The translations under genes and the position numbers were made by a program. Of a DNA stretch of 64,000 bases, positions 34,811-44,280 are shown one piece after another. The notes under the pieces are model-generated. The model searched no databases, was not told the DNA's origin, and worked only from the letters and a program-made list of their open reading frames with translations. Location of the stretch: assembly GCF_003014595.1 (NCBI RefSeq), contig NZ_PYGK01000010.1, positions 186,001 through 250,000 on the forward strand. Direction: 5' to 3'. The stretch comes from Chitinophaga ginsengisoli. Lineage in GTDB: Bacteria > Bacteroidota > Bacteroidia > Chitinophagales > Chitinophagaceae. Every line of letters starts with the position of its first letter. The stretch's first letter is position 1.

Positions 34811-34980
34811 GTACCACGGCAGCAGCAGATGGAGCTGGCTGGCCTCAGTTGTTTGAAGTTGCCGACACGATCCACCAGGGGTTTAATAGACATCCAACTG
34901 CCAAATACGACAATCACCGTCCCATAGAAAGGAACTTCAAAGAACTCAGCCAGCAAGCCCATACTGCCTGCTGCCGGTAC
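34811..34980. repeat. Hairpin-forming dispersed repeat, copy B
   Basis: This 170-bp imperfect inverted repeat is bounded by GTACC and GGTAC. The arms are GGCAGCAGCAGATGGAG with CAGTTGTTTGAAGTTGCC, and the complement of GGCAGCAGGCAGTATGGGC with GAGTTCTTTGAAGTTCC. It matches copy A at 13421-13578 in reverse orientation, in both arms and part of the centre (GGCAGT, TCTATT). Weak further pairing extends to about 34789-34999. The minus strand can also be read as a short open frame starting MGLLAEFFEVPFYGT, probably a by-product of the arm sequence. Confidence 0.7.
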
Positions 34981-35062
34981 GTCCTTCGCAAATAATTATT
35001 GAACGGCTAAAAAATAAAAAGAACCCTGATAGAGAACCTATCAGTATATTATAAAAGAAAAA

Positions 35063-36088
35063 TCACCGTTTCTGAGAAGACTGCCTAAACCGCGTCACAG
35101 GATCAAGCACAACCTTCGTCCGCGTCTGCTGACTGACAACACCGTTCCCTTCAATCAATTCCATCAGCAACCGGAACGCCTCCTTCCCCATCTCGACAGT
35201 CTGCTGATCAATACTGGATAGACTCGGCGTAATATGCTCATCAAAAGACTCATTTGCAAACCCGATCACCCCAAACGCCCCGGGAATATCTATATGTTTA
35301 TCTTTCAACTCCTTCACCGCACCCAAAGCCGTAAAATCCTCTACAGCAAAGACAGCATCCGGCGGCTGTGATAAAGAAAGGAAATATTGAATTGCCTGAC
35401 GACCGGCATGAATAGACACATCTCCAAAAAAGACCAGCTCTTCTTCAACAGGAACACCATTATCAGTTAAAGCAGCCTTATACCCCTCTAACCGATCCTT
35501 GAAGATCTTGAGATGCTGCTGCCCCGCAATATGCGCCACCCGCTGATACCCCTGTTTCAGGAGATGCTCAGTAGCATAGTACGCACCCTTAAAGTCATCT
35601 ACGACGACAGAAGGAATATTCAGACTGTCATTCGCACGGTCAAAAAACACCAGCGGTACCCCTCTCTCCTTGATCTCAAGGTAGTGACTGAATTCCATGG
35701 TCTCCTTGGCAATAGACGCCAATATCCCATCCACACGGGTGCTCAGGAAGGTCTCGATCGCCTTTTTCTCATACTCCGGCTGCTCATTGGACTGATAAAT
35801 CAGCACATTGTAACCGTGTTGGTTCGCCATGCTCTCAATACCGTGAACAACGGACCCAAAAAAGTTTATTTCTGCACTGGGAATGATGACACCGATGATA
35901 TTGGTGCGCCCCGACCTGAGAGACCAGGCGATCCTATCCCGCCTGTAATTCATTTTTTCCGCAGCAGCCTGCACCAGTTTACGTGTTTCTTCACTGGTGC
36001 CTTTGCGGTTATTCAGTGCCCGGGATACGGTAGCACCCGTTAAATTCAGCTCTTTAGCGATGTCTGCTATGGTGACTTTGTTATTCAA
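35063..36088 (-). CDS. LacI/GalR-family transcriptional regulator
   Basis: This 341-residue regulator has an N-terminal LacI helix-turn-helix (residues ~3-50: VTIADIAKELNLTGATVSRA, then LNNRKGTSEETRKLV) with the hinge, and a periplasmic-binding-protein-like effector domain (~60-335: NIIGVIIPSAEINFFGSVVH, VDGILASIAKET, GYQRVAHIAGQ). It is the gene upstream of galK on the same strand, and two identical LacI-type sites lie in the gap. Control of galKT by galactose or a related sugar is therefore a good inference. It could instead regulate the divergent acyltransferase gene. Confidence 0.9.
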   Translation of the reverse strand: MNNKVTIADIAKELNLTGATVSRALNNRKGTSEETRKLVQAAAEKMNYRRDRIAWSLRSGRTNIIGVIIPSAEINFFGSVVHGIESMANQHGYNVLIYQSNEQPEYEKKAIETFLSTRVDGILASIAKETMEFSHYLEIKERGVPLVFFDRANDSLNIPSVVVDDFKGAYYATEHLLKQGYQRVAHIAGQQHLKIFKDRLEGYKAALTDNGVPVEEELVFFGDVSIHAGRQAIQYFLSLSQPPDAVFAVEDFTALGAVKELKDKHIDIPGAFGVIGFANESFDEHITPSLSSIDQQTVEMGKEAFRLLMELIEGNGVVSQQTRTKVVLDPVTRFRQSSQKR

Positions 36089-36231
36089 CCAAGGATTGCT
36101 TTATCACTAAAGTTAAAAATTCATTCCGGATACGCCAAAATTTATGACTATGCGTAGTAAAATGGTTGTATTATATTTATAGACAACATATTTTACAGGC
36201 AACCAATTTCTATTTTTCCAGGTAACTAATT

Positions 36232-37362
36232 ATGACTATGAGCAAAGCAACACCACAGCGCTTTTTACCGCTGGACGTTTTCAGGGGACTCACCGTATGT
36301 TTTATGATCATTGTGAATACGCCGGGATGGGACACGGCCTATTCCATTCTCAACCACGCTAAATGGCATGGTTGTACACCAACGGATATGGTATTCCCTT
36401 CCTTTCTGTTTGCCGTGGGAAATGCCATGAGCTTCAGCATGCGTAAGTTCGCGGAACTGGACAACACCACCGTGCTGGCCAAGATCTTCCGCCGTACCAT
36501 TCTTATTTTTCTGCTGGGTTACCTGATGTACTGGCTGCCCTTTGTACGGCATACAGACACCGGCCTGGAATTTATCCCTATTTCCGACACCCGTATCCTG
36601 GGTGTATTACAACGTATTGCCCTCTGTTACTGCTTTGCCTCCCTGCTGATCCACTACCTGCCTAAAAAGGCGGTATGGGCTGTGAGCGCATTGTTTCTGC
36701 TGGGCTACTGGGCGATCATGTATTTCTTCGGAGATCCGGCAGATCCTTACAGCCTGACCGGCAATGCGGCGATACGCTTTGATAAACTGGTACTGGGCGA
36801 CAGTCACATGTATCATGGGGAAGGCATCGCATTCGACCCCGAGGGACTGTTAAGCACACTTCCGGCGATTGTCAATGTCATTGCCGGCTACTTTACCGGC
36901 CTGTTTATCCAGGAACATGGTAAAACAACCCTGGGCCGTACCCGTCTCTTACAGATGGGTGGACTGCTGATACTGGTGGCATTGTGCTGGAATACCATAT
37001 TCCCAATCAACAAAAAGCTCTGGACCAGCTCCTATGTGCTCTTTACCGTGGGTATAGACCTCTGGATCCTCGCGATACTGATCTATATCATTGACATAAA
37101 AAAACAGGAACGCTGGACCGGCTTCTTCACCGTATTTGGCAAGAATCCGCTGTTCCTCTATTTACTGTCTGAAGTGCTGGTTATTTTCCTCTATTTCTTC
37201 CAGGTCGGTGATATGAACGTACACCGCTGGATCAATACCTATATTTTCCAGGCGATACTGCCCGGTAAACCAGGCTCCCTGCTGTTTGCCCTGCTCTATA
37301 TGCTACTGTGCTGGTCGGTGGGTAAGATACTTGATAAAAAGCGTATATACATACGTGTTTAA
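36232..37362 (+). CDS. NagX/HGSNAT-like membrane acyltransferase (DUF5009 type)
   Basis: This 376-residue polytopic protein has about ten membrane helices. The opening RFLPLDVFRGLTVCFMIIVN and the nearby HAKWHGCTPTDMVFPSFLFA are hallmarks of the family related to heparan-alpha-glucosaminide N-acetyltransferase. The His in this second motif corresponds to the catalytic His region of HGSNAT, and the C-terminal FGKNPLFLYLLSEV is typical too. Members are thought to acetylate sugar amines across the membrane; bacterial NagX occurs with N-acetylglucosamine genes. Here it is divergent from the LacI-type gene and followed 82 bp later by an SDR gene. The substrate is unknown. Confidence 0.82.
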   Translation: MTMSKATPQRFLPLDVFRGLTVCFMIIVNTPGWDTAYSILNHAKWHGCTPTDMVFPSFLFAVGNAMSFSMRKFAELDNTTVLAKIFRRTILIFLLGYLMYWLPFVRHTDTGLEFIPISDTRILGVLQRIALCYCFASLLIHYLPKKAVWAVSALFLLGYWAIMYFFGDPADPYSLTGNAAIRFDKLVLGDSHMYHGEGIAFDPEGLLSTLPAIVNVIAGYFTGLFIQEHGKTTLGRTRLLQMGGLLILVALCWNTIFPINKKLWTSSYVLFTVGIDLWILAILIYIIDIKKQERWTGFFTVFGKNPLFLYLLSEVLVIFLYFFQVGDMNVHRWINTYIFQAILPGKPGSLLFALLYMLLCWSVGKILDKKRIYIRV

Positions 37363-37444
37363 GTCAGGATGTCCTATCTTAGCTAATAAATTAAATAACA
37401 ACGGCTTTTGCAGATCATTGTGTAATTATTAGTTATCTATTAGT

Positions 37445-38230
37445 ATGGAACTATCGTTAAAGGGGAAAACCGCCGTTATCTGTGGAAGCACTCAGGGTAT
37501 AGGATTGGCAACAGCACGCGAATTGGCAGCGTTGGGCGCAGAGTGCATCCTGCTGGCCAGGAACAGGGAATCGTTGAAAGCCGTTGTGCCTACACTGGCA
37601 ACCGATCACTTACAGGAGCACAGTTACAAAGTAGCTGACTTCCGTGACACACAGCAGGTAGAACAGACCATCCAGCATATTACTGAAAGCAAAACAGTAC
37701 ATATCCTGGTGAACAATACCAGCGGCCCAAAAACAGGACCTATAATGGAAGCTGATATACACGAATTTACAGATGCCTTCCAGCAACATCTGGTCATCAA
37801 TCATATACTTGTACAAGCTGTCATAGCCGGCATGACCGCCGCCGGCTATGGCCGCATTATCAATGTCATTTCGACATCAGTAAAAACACCACTCAAAAAC
37901 CTGGGTGTATCCAATACCATCCGGGCAGCCGTGGCCAACTGGGCAAAAACGATGGCCAGCGAACTGGCGCCCTATGGCATTACAGTGAACAATGTCCTGC
38001 CCGGCACAACCAATACCGCCCGACTGCAGAGCATCCTGGAACAGAATGCCGCCCGGCGCAATACCGCCATTACTACCATCGAAGAAGAATTGCTGAACGA
38101 AATACCCATGAAACGGTTTGCAGATCCGAAAGAGATTGCTGCAGCTGCTGCTTTCCTGGCCACACCTGCAGCCGGTTACATAACCGGCACCAGCCTCTGT
38201 GTAGATGGAGGGAAAACACCTGTGCTATAA
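37445..38230 (+). CDS. SDR-family oxidoreductase
   Basis: This 261-residue short-chain dehydrogenase/reductase has the cofactor motif CGSTQGIGLATARELAALGA and the NTSG segment ILVNNTSGPKTGP. The catalytic region is unusual. After RIINVISTSVKTPLKNLGVS one expects a Tyr-x3-Lys, but the sequence reads NTIRAAVANWAKTMASELAP, so the Tyr is replaced while the downstream Lys-like position is shifted. This pattern is seen in a subgroup annotated as 3-oxoacyl-ACP reductase-like proteins of uncertain activity. The end YITGTSLCVDGGKTPVL is standard. Substrate and even activity are open. Confidence 0.85.
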   Translation: MELSLKGKTAVICGSTQGIGLATARELAALGAECILLARNRESLKAVVPTLATDHLQEHSYKVADFRDTQQVEQTIQHITESKTVHILVNNTSGPKTGPIMEADIHEFTDAFQQHLVINHILVQAVIAGMTAAGYGRIINVISTSVKTPLKNLGVSNTIRAAVANWAKTMASELAPYGITVNNVLPGTTNTARLQSILEQNAARRNTAITTIEEELLNEIPMKRFADPKEIAAAAAFLATPAAGYITGTSLCVDGGKTPVL

Positions 38231-38308
38231 ACTTCATATCAGTCTCACGACATTTCATGTGAGATATCCAACCTGAGAACATAACAAACAAGATCTTATA
38301 AAATGTAA

Positions 38309-38332
38309 AGGCCCCGGCGAAAACCGGGGCCT
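38309..38332. terminator. Bidirectional GC-rich terminator
   Basis: A 10-bp stem AGGCCCCGGC with its near-complement CCGGGGCCT and a short A-rich loop lies between the convergent SDR and SusD genes. Flanking A/T-rich sequence on both sides suits use in both directions. Confidence 0.75.
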
Positions 38333-38466
38333 AATTCATCACTTTTTACTATTACAAATTGAACAAGTGTGTATCTGATTTTACAAAACTCCACATTCCT
38401 GAATCATTCTGTAAAGCAAAAACGGAAATTCATTTACGCAAGCGGGAAAACTGTCCCGCTTTTATG

Positions 38467-39900
38467 TTACTCCTTGTCAAACCATAAACGGGTAGTCAGC
38501 TGATCAGCGCCCTGATTGGCCACAGCTTTCTTATAATTAACCCCGTTCAAAGCCTGTTCAGAAGATGGATAAGTCAATCTCAGTGGCATCTTGCCTGCAC
38601 CAAGTGCACCGGTATATGCCGGTGTCAGTTTAGGATAGTCCAGCCTACGCCATTCTGCAAAACCTTCCAGCCCGTCTCCAAACAGTGCCAGCCATTTCTG
38701 GTCACCGATGGATTGCTTGTAGTTAGCAGGATTGTATATTACGGAAGGCTGCGCCAAGTAAGCTGCTACATTCAGGTCGCTTACATTGTACTGCTTCAGT
38801 GAAGCGGTAACTGCCTTTGTGTACAGCGTAGCTGCATCACCGGATAATAATCCAACCTGCGCGGCTTCAGCCCTGATGAACCACAGTTCAGCTGCATTGA
38901 ACAATACTGCAGGAGCCTGAGTAGCCGTGAATACTGCACCAACATCAGAAGTCTTATACAGCCCCAGACGGCCTGCAGAATCTGTACGCAAACCATTCGT
39001 AACACCTATGATCTTATTGGTATCTCTTGGCAGCGCACAATAGATAGTCAGACGCGGATCATTCAATGCATTCAGTTTATCTACCACACTCTTACTGATC
39101 CTGTAGTCGTTACGGTTTTCCCTGTTCTTTGCTACCGGGTTCTGATTAGGAGATGCCTGATAAATCAGTTGCGCATTATCTAAGTTGTCAATGATCAGGT
39201 TATTATCGTCAGCACCTATTTCATCAAATACTGCTTTCGCCGCAGCAAATTCTTTGTCGGAAATACGGAGTGCAATACGTAGTCTTAAAGAGTTGGCGAA
39301 CTTCTTCCAACGCTGCATCTTTCCGTTGTACAGGATATCGCCTGCAATAGGATTATCTGACGTAGAGATCAGTCCTACCGCTGTTTTCAGTTCTGCCAGC
39401 AGGCCTAAATAAACATCACGCTGTGCATCATATTCAGGCGTCAGGTACTGTTCGATCTGCGAAGTCTGCTTATAAGGCACATCGCCATACAGGTCTGTCA
39501 ATACCTGGAAGATCCATGAACGCATAATGATACCTACCGCCTTATAGTTAGGATTATGCAGGGTATCACCCAGCTGTATCAGTTTGGTAAAATCGGATAC
39601 GCCCTGTGCATAGAAGTTATTCCATACCGCCTGGATACTGGTAGCCGCAGGCACATACCTGTCGGGATCAGTATACTGGATCTTGGCCCAGTACTGTACG
39701 TACAGCAGACTGGTTTCCATAGAAGCGTCAGTACCCCAGTAAGTATCCACATTGGCTTTGATACCATTGGTCAGCAGGTAGTCCGGCTGTACTGATTCAG
39801 ATTCGTTCGGGTTCTTGTTAATGTCTTCCAGCTGTTTCGTGCAACTGCTGAAGATCACTGCTGCACCTGCCAGACCCAATATATATTTAACTAATTTCAT
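38467..39900 (-). CDS. SusD/RagB-family outer-membrane lipoprotein
   Basis: This 477-residue surface lipoprotein binds substrate and caps the SusC channel. I chose the ATG at 39900, giving signal and lipobox MKLVKYILGLAGAAVIFSSC. The SusD-like segments LEDINKNPNESESVQPDYLL, NNFYAQGVSDFTKLIQLGDT, GIIMRSWIFQVLTDLYGDVPY and AAELWFIRAEAAQVGLL identify the 'SusD/RagB, starch-binding-like' group found with RagA receptors. It starts 23 bp after susC. There is no glycosidase in the same transcription unit, so the ligand (glycan or peptide) is undetermined. Confidence 0.93.
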   Translation of the reverse strand: MKLVKYILGLAGAAVIFSSCTKQLEDINKNPNESESVQPDYLLTNGIKANVDTYWGTDASMETSLLYVQYWAKIQYTDPDRYVPAATSIQAVWNNFYAQGVSDFTKLIQLGDTLHNPNYKAVGIIMRSWIFQVLTDLYGDVPYKQTSQIEQYLTPEYDAQRDVYLGLLAELKTAVGLISTSDNPIAGDILYNGKMQRWKKFANSLRLRIALRISDKEFAAAKAVFDEIGADDNNLIIDNLDNAQLIYQASPNQNPVAKNRENRNDYRISKSVVDKLNALNDPRLTIYCALPRDTNKIIGVTNGLRTDSAGRLGLYKTSDVGAVFTATQAPAVLFNAAELWFIRAEAAQVGLLSGDAATLYTKAVTASLKQYNVSDLNVAAYLAQPSVIYNPANYKQSIGDQKWLALFGDGLEGFAEWRRLDYPKLTPAYTGALGAGKMPLRLTYPSSEQALNGVNYKKAVANQGADQLTTRLWFDKE

Positions 39901-39923
39901 GATTGCTACGTTTAAACTGTTCA

Positions 39924-42900
39924 TTAAAAGGATACCCTCAGGTTAAGACCGATGCTACGCGTTGTCGGGATCTGTAAGGTTTCAAGACCTTGTCCGTTAC
40001 CAGTGTTGAACGCTGTTTCAGGATCGATGTTTGGCACCTTCTTGTCGATATAAAAGAGGTTACGTCCGGTTACAGTCAGGTTCACCGCCTGCAAGCCCCA
40101 TCTGTGGATCAGCTCCTGTGGCAGCGCATATCCCAGTCTTACTTCACGCAGTTTGATGAAAGAAGCACTATATACACTTGTTTCATTCAGGGAAGAGCTA
40201 TACACAGATTTGTAATAGGTCTGCGCAGATACCACCTGCTCATTCTTTTTACCATCAGCAGTTACACCATCGAAGACCATACCGTCATGATATACGGTCT
40301 CTCCGTTCGGCGTTGCTGCATTATGATCTGCCAGACGTATCGCGGTAGTACCCGAATTGTTAGCATAGTAATAAGGAAGACCGCCATGTTCTGCATCACG
40401 ACCCGGCAAACTTGCAGCCAGTACGCCTGTATAGATACCGGTATAATTGGTACCTGACCAGATCTGACCACCCTGTCTTGTATCGATCAGGAAACCGACT
40501 GTGAATCCTTTAAAGGAGAAGTTGTTGTTCACACTACCAGTCCATTTCGGAGTAAAGTAACCCAGCACTTTTTTATCGCTAGCGATCTGCGGCGTACCAG
40601 CAGAAGGACCAGTTTCATTTACCAATACACGTCCCTGTGCATCGCGGTTGTAGGCTTTACCATACAGGGCGCCATAACGCTTTCCTTTGCTGGCCAGTAC
40701 CTGGATGTTGCCGGAACTACCCAGTACATAATCATTCAGGAAACCTTCTTTATCCAGTTCAATTACTTTACTGATGTTCTTCGCATAGTTGAAGTTGATG
40801 TCCCAACGGAAACCGGAAGCCGTTGTTATTGGAGTTCCTCCTAAGGTTACTTCCACACCATGGTTGTTGATCTTACCCGCGTTCAGCAGTTTTTTCAGAT
40901 AACCGGTAGTGGCGCTTACATCAGCCAGCAATATCTGGTTGTAACTGCTGGATGTATAATAGGTCACATCGGCATGGATCCGGTCTTTAAGGAAGCTTGC
41001 TTCCAGCCCTACTTCCGACGCTTTGGTGATCTCAGGTTTCAGGTCTTTCTTCAGGAATTTATCATTCACTGTCAGCAGCGGATTGCTACCGAAAGGCTGG
41101 CTGAAAGGATAAGTATTGATCAGCTGATAAGGATCTGCATCTTTACCTACCTGTGCCCATCCACCTCTGATCTTCAGGGAAGACAGCACGTCGCCTTTGA
41201 TACCCAGTGCATCACTCAGTACCACAGCAGCGTTCACGGAAGGATAGAAATAAGAGTTGTTTGCAGCAGGCAATGTAGAAGAGCGGTCGTTACGTGCGGT
41301 AACGTTCAGGTATGCCCAGTCCCTGAAGCTCAGCTGTGCAGATGCAAATGCACTATATACTCTCAGTTTGGAGAAATAGCTGGTAGAGATCAATGGGTCC
41401 CTGGAGTTGTTCAGGGTATACACATCTTTCACTGCCAGTTTAGGCGCCTGCTGATAGTTCTGCTCGAACTGGTTGGTACGCTCGTTGGCACCGATCAATC
41501 CGTCAATGGAGAAGTCGCTGTTCAGTTTCTTCTTCGCATTCAGTGTAAACTCGATATTGGTTTCTGTTACCAGGTAGTTATCCTCTGTATAGGAACCGAA
41601 TGGAGTACCATTGGTATAGAATGCTACTTTGTATTTGCGCTTGTCGTTGTAAGTATCTGTACCTACGCGCAGATTGGCAGAGAGCCAGTTGGTGATATCG
41701 TAAGAGAGACGGGCATTTCCGAAGAAGCGGTTACGCACCTGTCCTACCGTGTTTTCGTTCTGGATCCAGTAAGGATTGCTGTAATAGCTGTGGTTCCAGT
41801 TGTAGTCTGTACCATCAGCGTTCTTGTAGTTACGCAGCAGTTTCGTGTCTACCTGACGGCCAAACCAGATAAACTGCAGGGTCACACTGTTACCGCGACG
41901 GCCATCCACACCGGGAAGGTTGTCTGCCCCGCCCCTGGTATAGTTGGCGAATGTGCTCAGGGTCAGTTTAGGTGCGATACGGTAGGTACTGTTCAGTGTA
42001 AATGAGTTACGGGTGATGCCTGTATTAGGCAGGATACCAGTCTGTTTGGTATTATTAAAAGAGAAGCGGTAATCCAGTTTCTCGTTGCTGCCGCCAACAG
42101 ATAAACCATTGTTCAGCGTATAACCTGTTTCATAGAAGTCTCTCACGTTATCAGGATGCGCCACAAAAGGAGCCGGCTGACCGTTAGAGAAGAACTGAGG
42201 TATCAGACGGCCATCCATTTTCGGTCCCCAGCTTTCATCTGTACCATCATTCAATCCACCGCCTTTACCATCTACGTAGGAGAACTGTCCGCCGGAACCC
42301 TGTCCGTATACATCCTGGAATTTAGGCAGTACCAGCAGGCTCTCGAAGGTAGCGCTGGAGTTTACGGTAATACCCAGGCCTTTGGCGCCTTTACCGGTTT
42401 TGGTTTTGATCACCAGTACACCGGCCGCTGCACGTGAACCGTACAAAGCCGCAGCATTGGGGCCTTTCAGTACGTTCAGCGACTCAATATCGTCCGGGTT
42501 CAGGTCGGAGATTGCGTTGGCAAAGTCACGGCCTGTACCGATACCCAGCTGACTGTTATCTACCGGCACACCATCTATAATGAACAGTGGCTGGTTGTTA
42601 CCTGCTATCGAAGTTTCACCTCGGATGATGATACGGGAAGACCCCAGGTTACCCTGGCTATTGGTCACCGTTACACCGGCGATCTTACCTGCCAGCGCAT
42701 TTACCAGGTTGGTTTCTTTGGCTTCTGCGATGTCTTTCGACTTCAGCTCCTGTACCGCATAACCGAGGGAACGTTTTTCCCTGGAGATGCCCAGCGCTGT
42801 TACCACTACCTCATTCAGGCGGCTCTCTGCACTTTCAAGTGCAATATTGATCACCTTACCTGTACCCACTACCTGGTCTATGGGATTATAACCTATGAAA

Positions 42901-43130
42901 GAGAAATGAAGTGTATCAGTTGGTTTTGCTGTGATGCTGAACTTACCATCAGCATCTGTGTTTGTACCACGGTTAGTTCCCTTGATAGTAACGATCGCAC
43001 CTGGAATACGCTGTGCATCGGAGCGGGAAGTAACAACACCGGATACCTTGTTATCCTGCGCCTGCGCCCACTGGAGGCCCAGTACCAGGAACAGCAGTAT
43101 GCCAGCTGTTGTTTTTAAATGTTTGATCAT
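39924..43130 (-). CDS. SusC/RagA-family TonB-dependent receptor
   Basis: This 1,068-residue outer-membrane importer has a signal peptide MIKHLKTTAGILLFLVLGLQ (ATG at 43130, preferred over an upstream in-frame start). A carboxypeptidase-like CarboxypepD_reg domain follows (~27-105: VSGVVTSRSDAQRIPGAIVT), then a plug with LNEVVVTALGISREKRSLGY and the SusC signature PLFIIDGVPVDNS, and a large barrel ending SIGLNLRVSF. The full length suits SusC. It is paired with the SusD gene downstream and preceded by a near-perfect Bacteroidota promoter about 270 bp upstream. The pair imports oligomers bound by SusD, using TonB energy. Confidence 0.95.
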   Translation of the reverse strand: MIKHLKTTAGILLFLVLGLQWAQAQDNKVSGVVTSRSDAQRIPGAIVTIKGTNRGTNTDADGKFSITAKPTDTLHFSFIGYNPIDQVVGTGKVINIALESAESRLNEVVVTALGISREKRSLGYAVQELKSKDIAEAKETNLVNALAGKIAGVTVTNSQGNLGSSRIIIRGETSIAGNNQPLFIIDGVPVDNSQLGIGTGRDFANAISDLNPDDIESLNVLKGPNAAALYGSRAAAGVLVIKTKTGKGAKGLGITVNSSATFESLLVLPKFQDVYGQGSGGQFSYVDGKGGGLNDGTDESWGPKMDGRLIPQFFSNGQPAPFVAHPDNVRDFYETGYTLNNGLSVGGSNEKLDYRFSFNNTKQTGILPNTGITRNSFTLNSTYRIAPKLTLSTFANYTRGGADNLPGVDGRRGNSVTLQFIWFGRQVDTKLLRNYKNADGTDYNWNHSYYSNPYWIQNENTVGQVRNRFFGNARLSYDITNWLSANLRVGTDTYNDKRKYKVAFYTNGTPFGSYTEDNYLVTETNIEFTLNAKKKLNSDFSIDGLIGANERTNQFEQNYQQAPKLAVKDVYTLNNSRDPLISTSYFSKLRVYSAFASAQLSFRDWAYLNVTARNDRSSTLPAANNSYFYPSVNAAVVLSDALGIKGDVLSSLKIRGGWAQVGKDADPYQLINTYPFSQPFGSNPLLTVNDKFLKKDLKPEITKASEVGLEASFLKDRIHADVTYYTSSSYNQILLADVSATTGYLKKLLNAGKINNHGVEVTLGGTPITTASGFRWDINFNYAKNISKVIELDKEGFLNDYVLGSSGNIQVLASKGKRYGALYGKAYNRDAQGRVLVNETGPSAGTPQIASDKKVLGYFTPKWTGSVNNNFSFKGFTVGFLIDTRQGGQIWSGTNYTGIYTGVLAASLPGRDAEHGGLPYYYANNSGTTAIRLADHNAATPNGETVYHDGMVFDGVTADGKKNEQVVSAQTYYKSVYSSSLNETSVYSASFIKLREVRLGYALPQELIHRWGLQAVNLTVTGRNLFYIDKKVPNIDPETAFNTGNGQGLETLQIPTTRSIGLNLRVSF

Positions 43131-43401
43131 TGTATCAGATTTACGGATTGATTTAAGAATGAATGCTGATCTGTTCAGGCAAAAGAAGCCCATCTGCCGG
43201 ACGACCCGCAGTTACGACGATTCGATTGTTACTGTTATTTAATTATCTGAAAACTGGTTTTACATGCACATGTAAGAAGAACAATGCATGCCGGTATAGC
43301 ACCGGGACATGGTTTCGGCTGATTTACTACAGACTTCTGCTGCTGTACCCTGATTGAACATATAGGCAATGACCATTTAATTGTTGGCTTTATTTCAGCG
43401 C

Positions 43402-43432
43402 CAAAATTAACATATATTTAGTAACCTACAAA
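43402..43432 (-). promoter_or_regulatory. Predicted susCD promoter (Bacteroidota type)
   Basis: On the minus strand, TTTG (43429-43432), a 19-bp spacer and TAATTTTG (43402-43409) match the TTTG-N19-TAnnTTTG consensus exactly. The predicted leader before susC is about 265 nt, long enough for post-transcriptional control. The rest of the gap 43131-43504 shows no gene. Confidence 0.75.
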
Positions 43433-43504
43433 ACAAGTAGACTAAATAGGCTGAATAATACTCACATTTGTTTAAATACTATCAACAGAAGGAGAAATAA
43501 GTAT

Positions 43505-44272
43505 CTATTGCTCTTCTCCAGGCAATAATCCTGCATCCTGGAGCTGTTTTTTCACCGCAGGATTCGTACCGTATTTAGATATGGGGCTCTTCAGATTCTT
43601 CGCGTCGAGGGTGAAGGGGTTAAATTTATCGCGGAATGCTTCTGCAAAGGCATTGCCATATATCAGGTTCATCCAGCTATAATAAGGCTCATACCTGCCG
43701 TATCCCCGGTACTGCCAGAACTGGTCCATCTGTTTGGTAAATTGTTCCAGGCCGGCGCTGAACTCTTGTTCAGTAGCCTTTGTAATAGGAGGTTTCCGCT
43801 TCAGCACATCCAGCTGCTCCTTCTTATAGAGCGTGATACTGAAATGGGAACCGGTATCCTTTTTAATGGCAAGCAGCGCTTCCTGCATGGTCTTATAGCC
43901 ATTGTCCACACCATCTGCACAAAACATTACCAGGGAATCCTGTCGCTTGAAATATTTGAAGGTCGTACAGAAATAGAGGTTGTCGTCCGACAAATGGATC
44001 GTATACATCCTGCCATTATCAAAGACCCGCTTTATCTCCAGGTGCTCTGCCCCGCCGCCCCTGCCGGACGCCCCTGCTAACTTTACCTGCCGGGATGGAC
44101 CACCTGTGGTTTCCACCACCAGTTCGTCATCATCGATCTTCAGATGGCAAACAGGCGTATTGCCGGTAGTGAAAGTATACCAGTCCCCCTTCTGTGCGAA
44201 TACGGGAGAGATCAGCATGCATAATATAAAAAGACAGCAGCCGCTAAGAGACAAGGATCGCATAACGTTCAT
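43505..44272 (-). CDS. Secreted protein of unknown function
   Basis: This 255-residue protein has a signal peptide (ending PVFAQ). I recognise no family. The N-terminal half is beta-rich (CHLKIDDDELVVETTGGPSR, RMYTIHLSDDNLYFCTTFKY). The C-terminal half is helical, with an aromatic patch YRGYGRYEPYYSWMNLIYGN. It starts 8 bp after the amidase gene stop and is probably translated from the same message, which suggests an envelope or peptidoglycan-related role. That is inference only. An in-frame ATG at 44263 is an alternative start. Confidence 0.7.
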   Translation of the reverse strand: MNVMRSLSLSGCCLFILCMLISPVFAQKGDWYTFTTGNTPVCHLKIDDDELVVETTGGPSRQVKLAGASGRGGGAEHLEIKRVFDNGRMYTIHLSDDNLYFCTTFKYFKRQDSLVMFCADGVDNGYKTMQEALLAIKKDTGSHFSITLYKKEQLDVLKRKPPITKATEQEFSAGLEQFTKQMDQFWQYRGYGRYEPYYSWMNLIYGNAFAEAFRDKFNPFTLDAKNLKSPISKYGTNPAVKKQLQDAGLLPGEEQ

Positions 44273-44280
44273 TAAAAAGG

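Larger units (their letters stand above)
34193..35062. other. 870-bp gal regulatory region between lacI-type gene and galK
   Basis: This gap contains a promoter, two operator-like sites and dispersed repeat copy B, each listed separately. A plus-strand 84-codon frame at 34258-34512 overlaps the promoter and reads like random sequence, so it was not called. A weak stem CTGATAG/CTATCAG at 35026-35044 just past the lacI-type stop may help end that transcript. Confidence 0.5.

Noticed and set aside
40860..42005. Plus-strand 381-codon open frame
   Set aside because: It lies wholly inside the susC gene on the other strand, has no recognisable domain and the reading is Cys/Ile/Arg-rich noise. SusC is certain.
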